The position numbers and the translations under genes were made by a program. The notes beneath the pieces were generated by a model. The model was not told where the DNA came from and ran no database searches. It was given only the letters and a program-made list of their open reading frames with translations. Shown here piece by piece: positions 17,874 through 27,316 of a stretch of 64,000 bases of DNA. Source of the DNA: Acidobacteriota bacterium (lineage in GTDB: Bacteria; Acidobacteriota; Blastocatellia; Pyrinomonadales; Pyrinomonadaceae). How positions within the stretch are numbered: position 1 is the first letter of the stretch; each line of letters begins with the position of its first letter. Where the stretch lies: the NCBI GenBank assembly GCA_020199835.1, contig JAIVJV010000001.1, forward strand, positions 248,001 through 312,000, read 5' to 3'.

Positions 17874-19574
17874 GGCGGTGAACATCACCCCGAGCGCCTC
17901 GTCGGCGAAAAACCTCTCGTCCAGATCCGAAAGCCGGACTTCACGTTCCGTCCGTCCGTTCTCGATATTGACTCCAGCGAGACCATTCCCATCGCGCGTC
18001 TTCAGATCCGTGTAGAAGTACATCCATTGCCCGCGCAACGTGGCCAGGCGTTCGCGATGCCACAGAAAACGCGAGAGTCGATCGAGTTGCCGCGACGGAT
18101 CAACCCGATCGAGTATTCCAAACCGTTTGAGTTGAGAGTCGCGGCTACTACGGCGACGCGAGGCTGTCGCCAACGTCTGCAAGTTTGAGATCGACGAACG
18201 CGCGGTCAATCCCGACCAGCTCAAACCCGAAACCACACGCGCGATCTGCACACCGCGAAACGCGGTCATCGCAGTGCCCCCGTAACGAAAATAGAGTGAC
18301 GCAGCACGCGCAGCGATCGCCCCAACCGTGCGGAAGATCCCGCGTCCCGGCGGCGTGTGCCGCGCGCGCCAGAGTTGCCGTCCACTCACCGGATCGAACG
18401 CCGCGATCTCTGACTGTCCACCGATTACCACATCGCCACGTTCGTTCAACAGTCCAAACGAAGCGCGTTCGATCTTGTGCGACACGCGCGCGGTACGTTT
18501 GCCGGTTTGCGCATCAACGAAGATCAGATCGTCGCGATCGGCGACAGCGAGTACGTTTGGACCAGGCACGAGCAGATTCGTGATGCCTTTGTCAGCGCCC
18601 TTGTAACGCCACAGCAGTTTTCCCGAACGCGCATCGATCGCGCTTAGACCGTACGAGCCGCGTTCGACAGTGTCGCCGTCTTTGAGACGCGTAAACTGCC
18701 CGCCGGTACGCACGTAAAGAACGTCACCAATCAGCAGCATTTCCGGTGTGAGTCCGAGATCCTTTGCTTCCCATTCCGTGTCGCCGGATTCGCGCGAGAT
18801 TGCTCGCACGCGGCCGTGACCCGAGACATAGATAAAACGGTTGTCAAAGATCGGTTCGGCTTCCGTAAGCGCGAGTCCGTCTTCATTGACGCGGTACTTC
18901 TCGCGCAAGCGAGCCTTGCCGGTCCGAGCGTCAAACGAAGTTACACCTTCGTAGAAGAGATACAGGCGGCCATCGATAAACGCGGGCGGATAATAATTGT
19001 CGAGGGTGTAATCGACCTCTTTATCCGAGTCTTCGAACCAGCGCGACGGCATCAATTCGACTTCGCTGGCTTCGTAATCCCAAAGCTGGTTGCCGGAAGC
19101 GAGGTCAAGTACATGAACCAGCGGCCGGCGCTTAAAACCATCGCGCGCGCGGTTCTTCGCGTCTTTCGCGAGCACCACTGCGAGGAGGTTTGCGGAAGTG
19201 TCCACAGCCATGTGCATCACCCCGCCCTTGATCTTGTCGCTGCGCCAGATTGGATTACCGGTTACCAGGTCCACTGCTTCGATACGGGCTTTGTCACTTT
19301 TCTGAAGACTGATGAGCAGCAGATCCGTGCCCGGAACCGGCGCGATGTCGGTTTCGTCAAGGGAAACGTCTTTGCGCCGCCAGACTTCTTCACCGGTTGA
19401 GCTGTCGAGCGCGTAGAGTGATTTCTCGGTGCCCACCACGAGAATGCCCAGGTCGGTCGGTTGATAAAAGCGAACGTCTTTGTCGAGTTTTGCCGTCCAC
19501 GATTGCGCGAGCGCGACGGCGGCAAAGCAAAGTAGAAGCAACGGCGAAAGCAGAAAAACACGGTACGACTTCAT
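17838..19574 (-). CDS. Exported PQQ-type beta-propeller protein
   Basis: 578 residues with signal peptide 1-23 (LLLLCFAAVALAQ). Repeated blade signatures such as YALDSSTGEEVWRR, LDLASGNQLWDYE, ISRESGDTEWEAK, IDARSGKLLWRYK and FDPVSGRQLWRAR show at least six PQQ_2/YVTN-like blades. No PQQ-dehydrogenase catalytic region is recognisable, so it is more likely a binding or scaffold propeller. A basic, Ser/Arg-rich insertion (about 455-500) interrupts the last blades. It starts only about 75 bases from the divergent secreted PPC-like gene. Confidence 0.8.
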   Translation of the reverse strand: MKSYRVFLLSPLLLLCFAAVALAQSWTAKLDKDVRFYQPTDLGILVVGTEKSLYALDSSTGEEVWRRKDVSLDETDIAPVPGTDLLLISLQKSDKARIEAVDLVTGNPIWRSDKIKGGVMHMAVDTSANLLAVVLAKDAKNRARDGFKRRPLVHVLDLASGNQLWDYEASEVELMPSRWFEDSDKEVDYTLDNYYPPAFIDGRLYLFYEGVTSFDARTGKARLREKYRVNEDGLALTEAEPIFDNRFIYVSGHGRVRAISRESGDTEWEAKDLGLTPEMLLIGDVLYVRTGGQFTRLKDGDTVERGSYGLSAIDARSGKLLWRYKGADKGITNLLVPGPNVLAVADRDDLIFVDAQTGKRTARVSHKIERASFGLLNERGDVVIGGQSEIAAFDPVSGRQLWRARHTPPGRGIFRTVGAIAARAASLYFRYGGTAMTAFRGVQIARVVSGLSWSGLTARSSISNLQTLATASRRRSSRDSQLKRFGILDRVDPSRQLDRLSRFLWHRERLATLRGQWMYFYTDLKTRDGNGLAGVNIENGRTEREVRLSDLDERFFADEALGVMFTASGERLFGHKLN

Positions 19575-19648
19575 GCGACTAGGATAACCCAGATCTGATA
19601 TCCTTTGCCGTGCAAATGAGTTGTTTCCGAAGTTCGAACAGTAACGTG

Positions 19649-20602
19649 ATGCGTGCGTGTATTTTGCTGGCCGTGATGTTTTTAACGGCCGCGCCGTTGT
19701 GTGCTCAATCGCTCGACGCGAGCACGCCTGCGCCGGTGCGAAGCAACACGGTCACCGGAAGCATTGCCGCACGCGATGTCGGCGATGCTCGCTTGACGAA
19801 TCATTATTACGCGTTCACCGGCACGCCCGGCGATCTGCTGATCACGGTGCAAAGCCAAAACCTTAACGGCGACATCGACGTGTTTACCGCGGGCACGTTG
19901 CGCCCGTTGCTAAAGCTCACTCTGTACGCCGAAATCTCAACGCCGACGACGAGGAGTATTTATCTACGCCGCCGCGAGGATCTTGTTTTGCGTATTGAAG
20001 CGCGCAGTCCAAACGATAACGAAGGAACGTATCGACTGTTCTTTGGCGGTTCGTTTGAACCCATCATCGGCGGGCCTGACATCGCCGAGAACGAAACGCC
20101 CGAAGTTCCCAAAACGGAACCGACGACAACCGATCCCAGGGTGAAACGTGTGACGTCCGCAGGCGCAAGAATCCCGGAACCGGAGCGGCCGGTGACGGAA
20201 GTTGCCGCGACGCCGTCGCCCGAACCCACGCCCGAGGTGACGCGCGAAGCCCGGCCGGTCGAGTCGCCGAAACCGGAAGAAGCGAAGCCGGCGGAAACAG
20301 AGAACGTCTCACCACCGAGGCGCAACCCGCGACGGCCAACGCCACGCAGATCCACGCCGAGATCAACCGAGACTGCCCGGACAGTCGAAACACCCAAGCC
20401 TGAAGAACCCAAGCCCGAGCCGGAGCCGGAAACTGGACCACGACTTGTTATCGAAACCACAGATGGAACACTGATTAACAGACCGATGAGTGGAATCAGA
20501 CGAGTGACTGTGGAAAATGGTCAGGTAGTGGTGTTTGGCAGAGACGGCAAGATCAGTCGGTTTTTACTGGCTGACGTTGTGAGGATGTCGATCGCGCCGT
20601 AA
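19649..20602 (+). CDS. Secreted protein with PPC-like domain and Pro/Glu-rich linker, function unknown
   Basis: 317 residues from ATG 19649, chosen because it opens a clean signal peptide (MRACILLAVMFLTAAPLCAQ); a GTG at 19610 and an ATG at 19616 are alternatives. About 20-145 resembles a bacterial pre-peptidase C-terminal (PPC) beta-sandwich (YYAFTGTPGDLLITVQSQ, DIDVFTAGTLRPLL). About 160-265 is a low-complexity Pro/Glu/Thr/Arg linker. The last 50 residues form a compact domain (LVIETTDGTLINRP, then VTVENGQVVVFGRDG). No catalytic motif is seen; an extracellular binding or scaffold role is possible. Confidence 0.72.
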   Translation: MRACILLAVMFLTAAPLCAQSLDASTPAPVRSNTVTGSIAARDVGDARLTNHYYAFTGTPGDLLITVQSQNLNGDIDVFTAGTLRPLLKLTLYAEISTPTTRSIYLRRREDLVLRIEARSPNDNEGTYRLFFGGSFEPIIGGPDIAENETPEVPKTEPTTTDPRVKRVTSAGARIPEPERPVTEVAATPSPEPTPEVTREARPVESPKPEEAKPAETENVSPPRRNPRRPTPRRSTPRSTETARTVETPKPEEPKPEPEPETGPRLVIETTDGTLINRPMSGIRRVTVENGQVVVFGRDGKISRFLLADVVRMSIAP

Positions 20603-20622
20603 ATCTGTGTAATTCGTGGTTA
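20602..20622. repeat. Short dispersed repeat copy (ctgtgtaattcgtggtt)
   Basis: The sequence aatctgtgtaattcgtggtt fills the gap between two convergent genes and resembles the repeat arms at 43577-43651 and 34963-34994. Confidence 0.5.
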
Positions 20623-21210
20623 CTTCTTCAAACCCGCTAACTTCTGTTTAAAGTTCGGTAGGTCCTGGCTACTCGGATAAGCCTTTTCGAGTTGCGCGAT
20701 CGCGTCCTCCGCGGCTTTCGCATCGCCCTTCTGCAACGTTGCCGCAGCGAGTCCAGCCAGCACACGCTCATCATCGGGCTTCATCTTCAACGCCGCGCGA
20801 TACCACTTTTCGGCCTGGTCGTAGTGACCGGCGTCGAGATTCACCAATCCAAGCACCGCGACAGTTTCGTAGTCACTCGGCTTGAGTGTATTCGCTTTCA
20901 ATAGATACTCGATCGCCTGGTCGTAGCGTTGAATCTGGTAGTAAAGCTCCGCGGCCTTGATCTGCGCGTCGAAATTCTTGGGTTCGTTGCGAGCTTTTTC
21001 GATTTGCGCAGTGACTTGTTCGCGCATCGCCGCCGGATCCATGCCACTTTGCGCGGAGCCGACCGGCGGATGATCGCCAGGCAGATTTTGCGAAGCAACG
21101 GCAGTTTGCGTTTGCGCCGCTTTCTGGCTCATCGAGCTGGCAAACATAAAGCCGACGATGAAGCCGAGTAATATTCCGATGATTGCGAAGAGTATGTTTT
21201 CTCTGTTCAT
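20620..21210 (-). CDS. TPR protein at the end of the ccm operon
   Basis: 196 residues. An N-terminal membrane anchor (ILFAIIGILLGFIVGFMFA) is followed by an Ala/Gln-rich linker and tetratricopeptide repeats (about 85-185, such as YDQAIEYLLKANTLKPSDYETVAVLGL and HYDQAEKWYRAALKMKPDDERVLAGL). The start overlaps the ccmI stop (TAATG). CcmI itself has a TPR domain that binds apocytochrome c, so this extra TPR protein may help deliver apocytochromes; that is inference from position. Confidence 0.8.
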   Translation of the reverse strand: MNRENILFAIIGILLGFIVGFMFASSMSQKAAQTQTAVASQNLPGDHPPVGSAQSGMDPAAMREQVTAQIEKARNEPKNFDAQIKAAELYYQIQRYDQAIEYLLKANTLKPSDYETVAVLGLVNLDAGHYDQAEKWYRAALKMKPDDERVLAGLAAATLQKGDAKAAEDAIAQLEKAYPSSQDLPNFKQKLAGLKK

Positions 21211-22115
21211 TATCTTGGTTGCGAGCCGCCGGCCATTCTTTCCTTCGCTTCGTTGATGCGCGCCGTAATTATTTGCGCAGCCTCGGGGTTTGCCGGCATC
21301 CGCTTCAACACGCGTTCCCAGTAATCAATCGCTTTCTGATAGTTCTTCGAGTCGTACGCCGCACTGCCCGCGAGTCCGAGCGCCTTCAGGTTGTTTGGAT
21401 CGACTCTCAACGCGCGCTCGATCAACTCCATCGGCTTGCCTTCGAGCTTGCGGCCCGCGGCCATCGCGCTGACCATCGCGTACTCGGCCCACAGGTCCGC
21501 GTTGTCAGGAGTCAATTCAGTAGCTTTGGCATACGCGCCCGTTGCTTCGCCGAATCGTTCCATGGAACTGTACGAGCGTGCGAGCATGGTCCAACCCTGC
21601 GCGTCTGAAGGATTCGACTGGAGCCGTTTCGCAAGCGCGGCGACGTTTGCTTCGATCTGCGCCTGTGAGCGTTCCGCGGGAGCGCCGGCCGGACCCGCAG
21701 GAATAGTTGTGACCATGCCCCCTGTTCCGGCAGCCGTCGTAATGGCGTCAGGAGTACCGACCCGCAAATAAAAGATTACTGCGACGAGCGCCAACCCGAT
21801 CCCGACCATGTACGCGTGCTTGCGCGCGCCCACGGTGAGCGCGACGGGTTTCTTTGTCGCTACTTCTGCAGTTGTATCATCGAGTAAACGCCGCTCGATG
21901 TCGTCAACATCCTGCGCGTACTGTTCCTGGCTCACGATTCCGTTGCGCAGATCGGCTTCAAGCTCGGCGAGTTGGTCGCGATAGATCGCGATGTTTGCAT
22001 TTCGTCTCGCGTTCTCGTCCTTCGACTTTGACGCTTCCGCTCGCAGCGCGGGCGGCAAGACGTACATGAGCGCGACAATGAGCATCGCCATGCAGATCAA
22101 CCAGAAGACAATCAC
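21210..22115 (-). CDS. ccmI: CcmI, apocytochrome c chaperone of System I
   Basis: 301 residues from a GTG that overlaps the ccmH stop (GTGA). The N-terminal membrane segment (IVFWLICMAMLIVALMYVL), the RRNANIAIYRDQLAELEADL segment and a second membrane helix near 110 are the CcmI signature. A periplasmic TPR domain follows (about 155-290, with ARSYSSMERFGEATGAYAKA). CcmI holds the C-terminal helix of apocytochrome c and passes it to CcmF/CcmH for heme ligation. Confidence 0.9.
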   Translation of the reverse strand: MIVFWLICMAMLIVALMYVLPPALRAEASKSKDENARRNANIAIYRDQLAELEADLRNGIVSQEQYAQDVDDIERRLLDDTTAEVATKKPVALTVGARKHAYMVGIGLALVAVIFYLRVGTPDAITTAAGTGGMVTTIPAGPAGAPAERSQAQIEANVAALAKRLQSNPSDAQGWTMLARSYSSMERFGEATGAYAKATELTPDNADLWAEYAMVSAMAAGRKLEGKPMELIERALRVDPNNLKALGLAGSAAYDSKNYQKAIDYWERVLKRMPANPEAAQIITARINEAKERMAGGSQPR

Positions 22116-22678
22116 GCCGTCTCCTTTCCGGAACCGGAACGCAGCAACTCTTCAGCGCGGCGCCGCTCTTCTGAACTGAGTGGTTGTTCGGCGATCTGAT
22201 CGCGGCGTTGTTTGATGTAATAAAAGAGCAGCGCCAGCCCGGCGAGCAACAGCACGAATGGACCAAACCAGAGCAGGTAAGTGGTTGGCGTGACTTGCGG
22301 TCGATACAAGATGAACTGGCCGTAACGTTCGGTTAGAAACGCGATGATCTCCTGGTCACTCTTTCCGGCTTTCATCTGCTGGCGAATCTCATCGCGCAGA
22401 TCTTCGGCGAGGTCGGCGCGTGATTCCGCGAGCGTCTCGTTCTGGCAGACGAGGCACCGCAGCTCCTGCGAAAGTTTATTGAGCCGTTCCTCGAGCGCGG
22501 CATCGCCTTTCACAGGCTCCGGCCGTCGCACTTGTGCAACCGCAAAAGGAGCGCTCAGCCAAAGCAATAACAGCAACGGCAAAACCTGGGACCGCGGGCG
22601 TCTCGCCCGCTTGGTCCGCCTCGGGCGCTGTCGTACCAGGCGGGCGAGACGCCCGCGGTCCCAGCATAGGCGGATCAT
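22112..22678 (-). CDS. ccmH: CcmH, thiol-reducing subunit of cytochrome c heme lyase
   Basis: 188 residues from ATG 22678, fixed by its ATGA overlap with the ccmG stop. The redox motif RCLVCQN lies at 74-80 and YGQFILYRP near 123; a C-terminal membrane helix follows (LLWFGPFVLLLAGLALLF), matching single-domain CcmH/CcmL. It reduces apocytochrome CxxCH cysteines before heme attachment. The n-region of the signal peptide is unusually long and Arg-rich (residues 5-31) because a palindromic repeat lies within the codons; the hydrophobic core PLLLLLWLSAPFAVAQ follows intact. Confidence 0.88.
   Translation of the reverse strand: MIRLCWDRGRLARLVRQRPRRTKRARRPRSQVLPLLLLLWLSAPFAVAQVRRPEPVKGDAALEERLNKLSQELRCLVCQNETLAESRADLAEDLRDEIRQQMKAGKSDQEIIAFLTERYGQFILYRPQVTPTTYLLWFGPFVLLLAGLALLFYYIKQRRDQIAEQPLSSEERRRAEELLRSGSGKETA
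22586..22664. repeat. REP-like palindromic element inside ccmH
   Basis: Two 30-base arms, 22586-22615 and 22635-22664, are inverted copies with one mismatch, separated by 19 bases. The arm core is gggaccgcgggcgtctcgcc. The element could fold into a long hairpin in DNA or mRNA. It is read in frame and encodes residues 5-31 of CcmH. Confidence 0.9.
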
Positions 22679-23214
22679 CTCGAGGCTCCCTCGCGATTGA
22701 GTTGCTGCACGAGCGGCATAAACTTGTCCTTCCAAACGTTGCGCGTAACCGGGCCGACGTGTTTGTGACGAATGACGCCGCTCTGATCGATAAGGTAAGT
22801 CTCAGGAGCGCCGTAAACGCCATAATCGATCGCAACGCGGCCGTCGAGATCCACCGCATTCACAACGTAAGGATCACCGAGATCGTTTAACCACGCGAGC
22901 GCATCTTCTCGTTTGTCTTTCCAGTTCAACCCGTAAATCGGCACTGCGCCGGCTTTTGCGTACTCGAGCAACAGCGGATGCTCATCGCGACAACTCACGC
23001 ACCACGACGCCCACACGTTCAGCACCCAAACCTTGCCGCGCATGTCTTCGGCGGAAAAGGTTTTGCTGGGATCGTTGAGTTGCGGCAGACGAAACGTCGG
23101 CGCGGCCTTGTTAATCAACGGCGACGGCACTTCGCGCGGATCGCGGCCGAGGCCGATCGCGAGAAACACAACCAACACGATGAATAAGCCTAAAGGTACC
23201 AGGTAACGCAACAT
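22675..23214 (-). CDS. ccmG: CcmG/DsbE thioredoxin of cytochrome c maturation
   Basis: 179 residues. A membrane anchor (LVPLGLFIVLVVFLAIGLG) is followed by a thioredoxin domain with WCVSC (71-75) and the cis-Pro region GAPETYLID near 140. The PREVPSPLINKAAPTFRLP segment is the DsbE signature. It supplies reductant to CcmH or to apocytochrome c. It lies 11 bases after ccmF and overlaps ccmH. Confidence 0.93.
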   Translation of the reverse strand: MLRYLVPLGLFIVLVVFLAIGLGRDPREVPSPLINKAAPTFRLPQLNDPSKTFSAEDMRGKVWVLNVWASWCVSCRDEHPLLLEYAKAGAVPIYGLNWKDKREDALAWLNDLGDPYVVNAVDLDGRVAIDYGVYGAPETYLIDQSGVIRHKHVGPVTRNVWKDKFMPLVQQLNREGASR

Positions 23215-23225
23215 CTTTTATAAGC

Positions 23226-25244
23226 CTACACGGATCCAGTGCGCGCGGTAACGGTGGCAGGAACTTCCGTAGTCTTCTTAACCGCCTCGCGTGCTTCACG
23301 TTCTTTTCTCGCCGCCAGCGCGTAGCGCCGATCGCTTACGGCGAGACCACCGCCGAGCGCCATCAACAGTGCGCCGCCCCAGATCCAGCCGACAAACGGC
23401 TTGTAATAAACGCGCACGCTCCACGCGCCGGAACCGACGGGTTCGCCAAGCGACACGTAGAGATCGCGAAACAGTCCGCTATCGATCGCCGTCTCGGTCA
23501 TCACGTTGCCGCTCGCCGTGTAATTCCGTTTCTCCGGATACATTCGCTCCTTCTCGACACCGTTGCGACTCACGATCACCTCGGCGCGCGCGCCAACGTA
23601 GTTTGGTCCCGTGATGTCAGTGACGCCGTTGAATTGAAACTGGTAACCGCCCGCTGAAGTCGTGTCGCCGATTTGCATCCGCACATCTTGTTCAGACTGG
23701 TAACCCGTCACCATCGTTACGCCCACGACGAACACCGCGACACCAACGTGCGCCAGGTGCATGCCGTAGTAACTGCGACTCTGCGTGCGCAGCTTTTGCA
23801 ATGTGGTCAACTGGCCTGAAGTGACGCGCACGCGTTCCCAGATATTCACCACGACTGTGGCCGCGATCCAGATCGCGAGCAGCAGTCCGAGACTAACCAG
23901 CCACTTCCAACCGCCGAGCACAAACGGCAGCACGATCGCGCTCAGCACGCTGACGCCAAATGCCCAACGCAAACGTTTCGCGATCTCCGGCAGGCTCGCT
24001 TTTTTCCAACGCGCAACCGGTCCAACGCCCATCAAAAACAGCGCCGGGGCCATCAGCGGCACGAAGACGAGATTGAAGTAAGGTGGACCCACGGAGAGTT
24101 TGCCCATGCCGAGCGCATCGATGATCAATGGATAGAGCGTGCCGAGCAGCACTGAGCCCGCGGCGACAGTCAACAGCACGTTGTTCGAAAGCAGCAGCGA
24201 CTCGCGCGAAACGACGTCAAACTTGCTTCCGAGTCCGACCTGTTTCGCACGCCACGCGTAGAGCAGCAACGAACCCCCGATCACAAACACGAGAAATGCG
24301 AGAATGAAAACGCCGCGTTTGGGATCGGTCGCAAACGCGTGTACCGAAGTGAGCACACCCGAGCGAACCAGAAACGTTCCGAGGAGGCTCAACGAAAACG
24401 CCGCGATTGCGAGTAGCACGGTCCAACTCTTGAATCCACCGCGTTTTTCCGTGACTGCGAGTGAATGGATCAACGCAGTGCCCACCAGCCATGGCATGAA
24501 CGAAGCATTCTCGACCGGGTCCCAAAACCACCAGCCGCCCCAGCCGAGTTCGTAGTAAGCCCACCAACTTCCGAGTGCGATGCCGCAGGTCAAAAACATC
24601 CACGCCACTGTGGTCCATGGACGCGACCAGCGCGCCCACGTGGCATCGAGTCGGCCGCCAATCAACGCAGCAATCGCAAACGCAAACGCCACTGAGAAAC
24701 CGACGTAGCCCATGTAAAGCAGGGGCGGATGGGCAATCATCGCCGGATCTTGTAGCAGGGGATTGAGATCGCGCCCGTCAGGCGGAACAGGAAAGATGCG
24801 CGCAAACGGATTCGACGTCAGCAGCATGAACAGCAGAAACCCGACGCTCACAATTCCCATCACGCTCATCACGCGCGACACCATCACTTCCGGCAAATGC
24901 CGGCTGAACAAAGAAACAGCGACGGTCCACAACGCGAGCATCAGCGTCCACAAAAGCAACGAGCCCTCGTGCGAGCCCCACGTTGCCGCGAGCCGGTAGT
25001 GCAACGGCAGTCGCGAGTTGGAATTTGTAGCGACGTTGAGAACAGAGAAATCGTTCGTGATGAACGAGTAACCCAGGCAGCAAAACGCGATGACGACGAA
25101 GATAAACTGCGCCTGTCCCGCCGGCACCGCGAGCGCGATCCACGTGTGATTACCGCGTGAAGCGCCGATGAGCGGCAATGTAGCCTGAGTTAACGCAAGC
25201 AGGAGTGCGATAACGAGCGCGAACTGACCAATTTCGGGAATCAT
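23226..25244 (-). CDS. ccmF: CcmF, heme lyase core subunit
   Basis: 672 residues, about 15 membrane segments. The tryptophan-rich heme-handling motif WGGWWFWDPVENASFMPWL lies near 235 and conserved histidines occur in SWGSHEGSLLLW near 90. CcmF receives heme from holo-CcmE and, with CcmH and CcmI, attaches it to CxxCH apocytochromes. Length is normal for the family. It directly abuts ccmE. The octaheme protein in this window is a likely client. Confidence 0.95.
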   Translation of the reverse strand: MIPEIGQFALVIALLLALTQATLPLIGASRGNHTWIALAVPAGQAQFIFVVIAFCCLGYSFITNDFSVLNVATNSNSRLPLHYRLAATWGSHEGSLLLWTLMLALWTVAVSLFSRHLPEVMVSRVMSVMGIVSVGFLLFMLLTSNPFARIFPVPPDGRDLNPLLQDPAMIAHPPLLYMGYVGFSVAFAFAIAALIGGRLDATWARWSRPWTTVAWMFLTCGIALGSWWAYYELGWGGWWFWDPVENASFMPWLVGTALIHSLAVTEKRGGFKSWTVLLAIAAFSLSLLGTFLVRSGVLTSVHAFATDPKRGVFILAFLVFVIGGSLLLYAWRAKQVGLGSKFDVVSRESLLLSNNVLLTVAAGSVLLGTLYPLIIDALGMGKLSVGPPYFNLVFVPLMAPALFLMGVGPVARWKKASLPEIAKRLRWAFGVSVLSAIVLPFVLGGWKWLVSLGLLLAIWIAATVVVNIWERVRVTSGQLTTLQKLRTQSRSYYGMHLAHVGVAVFVVGVTMVTGYQSEQDVRMQIGDTTSAGGYQFQFNGVTDITGPNYVGARAEVIVSRNGVEKERMYPEKRNYTASGNVMTETAIDSGLFRDLYVSLGEPVGSGAWSVRVYYKPFVGWIWGGALLMALGGGLAVSDRRYALAARKEREAREAVKKTTEVPATVTARTGSV

Positions 25245-25703
25245 TTAATTAGCAACAACTGACTTTGCGGCTTCTTTGGCGTGCTTCGCTTTATCTATTG
25301 CTTCGCCGGCTTCCGGCGGCATGTAGTTTTCATCGTGTTTAGCGAGCACCTGCTCGGCCTGGAACACGCCATCGGGACCGATCTTGCCCTGGGCCACGCA
25401 GCCGCGTCCTTCTTTAAAGAGGTCAGGGAGAATGCCTTTATATACTACCGGAATACTCGCGGCAGTGTCGGTGACGGTGAAGCGTACAGTCAAACCGTCG
25501 CCATCGCGTTGGAGCGTGCCGTCCTCAACGAGACCGCCGATGCGAAACGTGCGATCGACCGGCGCTTCTTTGGCAGCGACTTGAGTAGGACTAAAAAAGA
25601 AGACAAGGTTCTGACGAAAAGCACTCGCAACCAGAAAGGCCGCGAGGCTCAGCCCACCCAGTCCGACGAGAATGATTCCAATCCGTTTATGACGTCGTTT
25701 CAT
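25245..25703 (-). CDS. ccmE: CcmE, periplasmic heme chaperone
   Basis: 152 residues. A membrane anchor (10-28) precedes the OB-fold. The heme-binding HxxxY motif is H123-Y127 in [11 protein letters not shown]. It carries covalently bound heme from CcmC to CcmF. The start overlaps the ccmD 3' end by 17 bases. Confidence 0.95.
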   Translation of the reverse strand: MKRRHKRIGIILVGLGGLSLAAFLVASAFRQNLVFFFSPTQVAAKEAPVDRTFRIGGLVEDGTLQRDGDGLTVRFTVTDTAASIPVVYKGILPDLFKEGRGCVAQGKIGPDGVFQAEQVLAKHDENYMPPEAGEAIDKAKHAKEAAKSVVAN

Positions 25704-25902
25704 TAGTACTTCCTCTCAGGACCGTCGTGCGCACAGCGGCCGGGCGGTCGTCATCAGCTACAGCTCTCCGCGCCTCGTTCGCTAACGCTTTCTTGCGGTG
25801 GCGCAGGCTCAGGACTTCCCAGACGATCGCCACGAGCGCGAACAGGTATGATCCCCAAACGTAGAAACCATATCCTCCCATCGATAGATCTGGCCAGTTC
25901 AT
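25687..25902 (-). CDS. ccmD: CcmD, small heme exporter subunit
   Basis: 71 residues from the ATG at 25902, which overlaps the ccmC stop (TAATG). The motif [20 protein letters not shown] followed by a basic stretch (RHRKK) is CcmD. It helps release holo-CcmE from CcmC. The C-terminal tail is slightly long for the family. Confidence 0.88.
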   Translation of the reverse strand: MNWPDLSMGGYGFYVWGSYLFALVAIVWEVLSLRHRKKALANEARRAVADDDRPAAVRTTVLRGSTNETTS

Positions 25903-26627
25903 TACGCGTTCACCTCTGCCAGCCGGGAAGCGTTTTGCTCCCTCTCCAAAATAATGCAACGCAGGCGCACGAGCACGATCGCAACCGAGTAGAGCCAGCA
26001 CGCGGCCAGCATAATCAGCAGCGCAGTCAGCATCGGCGCGGCGATGCTTGGTTTGCCGAGGAGGCGAATCGTTGCGCCCTGGTGCAGTGTATTCCACCAC
26101 TGCACGGAGAAATAAATGATCGGAACGTTGATTACGCCAACGATGGCGAGCACGGCGCCCGCGCGATCCGCACGGCGTGGGTCGTCGATCGCCGCTTGCA
26201 ACGCGATGAAGCCGGCATACAGGAACAGCAGGATCAGCGTTGACGTCATTCGCGCGTCCCACGCCCACCACGTGCCCCACGTTGGTTTACCCCAAAACGC
26301 GCCGGTGACGAGCGAGAGCAACGTAAACATCGCGCCCGTGACAGCGATCGCTGAAGCCATCATCGACGAGAGACGCGCGTTGAACGCCCAACCGATGCCG
26401 GCGTAGATTGCCATTAGCACGTAGAGAAACATTCCCATCCACGCAGCCGGAACGTGAATAAACATGATGCGATAGGCGTCGCCTTGCTGGAAATCAGTCG
26501 GCGCAACGAAGAAGCCGACGTAAAGACCAACAGCAAACAGCAGCGCCGCCGGTATCGCAAACCACGGAATCATCTTGCCGGCGACCGGATAGAACATCGC
26601 GGGTGAAGCGTATTTGTAGAGTTTCAT
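25902..26627 (-). CDS. ccmC: CcmC, heme-handling membrane protein
   Basis: 241 residues from ATG 26627, 5 bases after the ccmB stop; an upstream in-frame start at 26672 would overlap ccmB. Six membrane helices with the WWD motif WGTWWAWDARMTS and HVPAAWMGM (a heme-ligand His) identify CcmC. It loads heme onto CcmE. Confidence 0.93.
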   Translation of the reverse strand: MKLYKYASPAMFYPVAGKMIPWFAIPAALLFAVGLYVGFFVAPTDFQQGDAYRIMFIHVPAAWMGMFLYVLMAIYAGIGWAFNARLSSMMASAIAVTGAMFTLLSLVTGAFWGKPTWGTWWAWDARMTSTLILLFLYAGFIALQAAIDDPRRADRAGAVLAIVGVINVPIIYFSVQWWNTLHQGATIRLLGKPSIAAPMLTALLIMLAACWLYSVAIVLVRLRCIILEREQNASRLAEVNA

Positions 26628-26632
26628 TTTGG

Positions 26633-27316
26633 TTATTCCAAAGAGATGCGTAACGCTGCGGACGCCGCCCACGGAGCGAACAACAACGACACAACCGCAA
26701 ATGCGCCGAGCAAGTAAAGATTCGGCGCGGGAGTAACTCCTATAATCGTTGCCTCAACTGCCCCCGCTCCAAAGATCAACGCCGGGACGTAAAGCGGCAG
26801 GATTAATATCGAGATTAAAACGCCGCCCCCACGCAGTCCCAACGTTAGTCCCGCTCCAACCGAACCAATCAAACTCAATATCGGCGTGCCAAGCAGAAGA
26901 CTCACAAACAACACCCACAACGTTTGTTTGCTCAAATCAAATTGCACACCAACGAGAGGCGCAATCAGCACCAGCGGCAACTCCGCAATGATCCAGTGCG
27001 CCAGAACTTTTCCGAGCACTACCAGAAACAGCGGTTGCGGCGTGAGCAACAACTGCTCGAGCGTGCCGTCCTGGTAATCGTTGGCAAACAACCTTCCCAG
27101 CGAAAGCATCGAGGCCAGCAACGCCGCGACCCAAACCACACCCGGCGCAATCGAACGCAACAACTGCGTCTCCGGCCCGATGCCGAGGGGAAACAGACTC
27201 ACGACGATCACAAAGAAGAAGACCGTCGATAAAATATCCGAACGCCGGCGCCAGGCCAGTATCAGATCGCGCCAAACGATCCAGCGCAACATCGATAAGC
27301 TCGAAGGTGCGTTCAC
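26633..27316 (-). CDS. ccmB: CcmB, ABC permease of cytochrome c maturation
   Basis: 227 residues with six membrane helices. The segment FANDYQDGTLEQLLLTPQPL is the CcmB signature. It forms the CcmAB transporter that drives release of heme-loaded CcmE. Its start overlaps the ccmA stop by 4 bases (GTGA-like overlap), so translation is coupled. Confidence 0.93.
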   Translation of the reverse strand: MNAPSSLSMLRWIVWRDLILAWRRRSDILSTVFFFVIVVSLFPLGIGPETQLLRSIAPGVVWVAALLASMLSLGRLFANDYQDGTLEQLLLTPQPLFLVVLGKVLAHWIIAELPLVLIAPLVGVQFDLSKQTLWVLFVSLLLGTPILSLIGSVGAGLTLGLRGGGVLISILILPLYVPALIFGAGAVEATIIGVTPAPNLYLLGAFAVVSLLFAPWAASAALRISLE

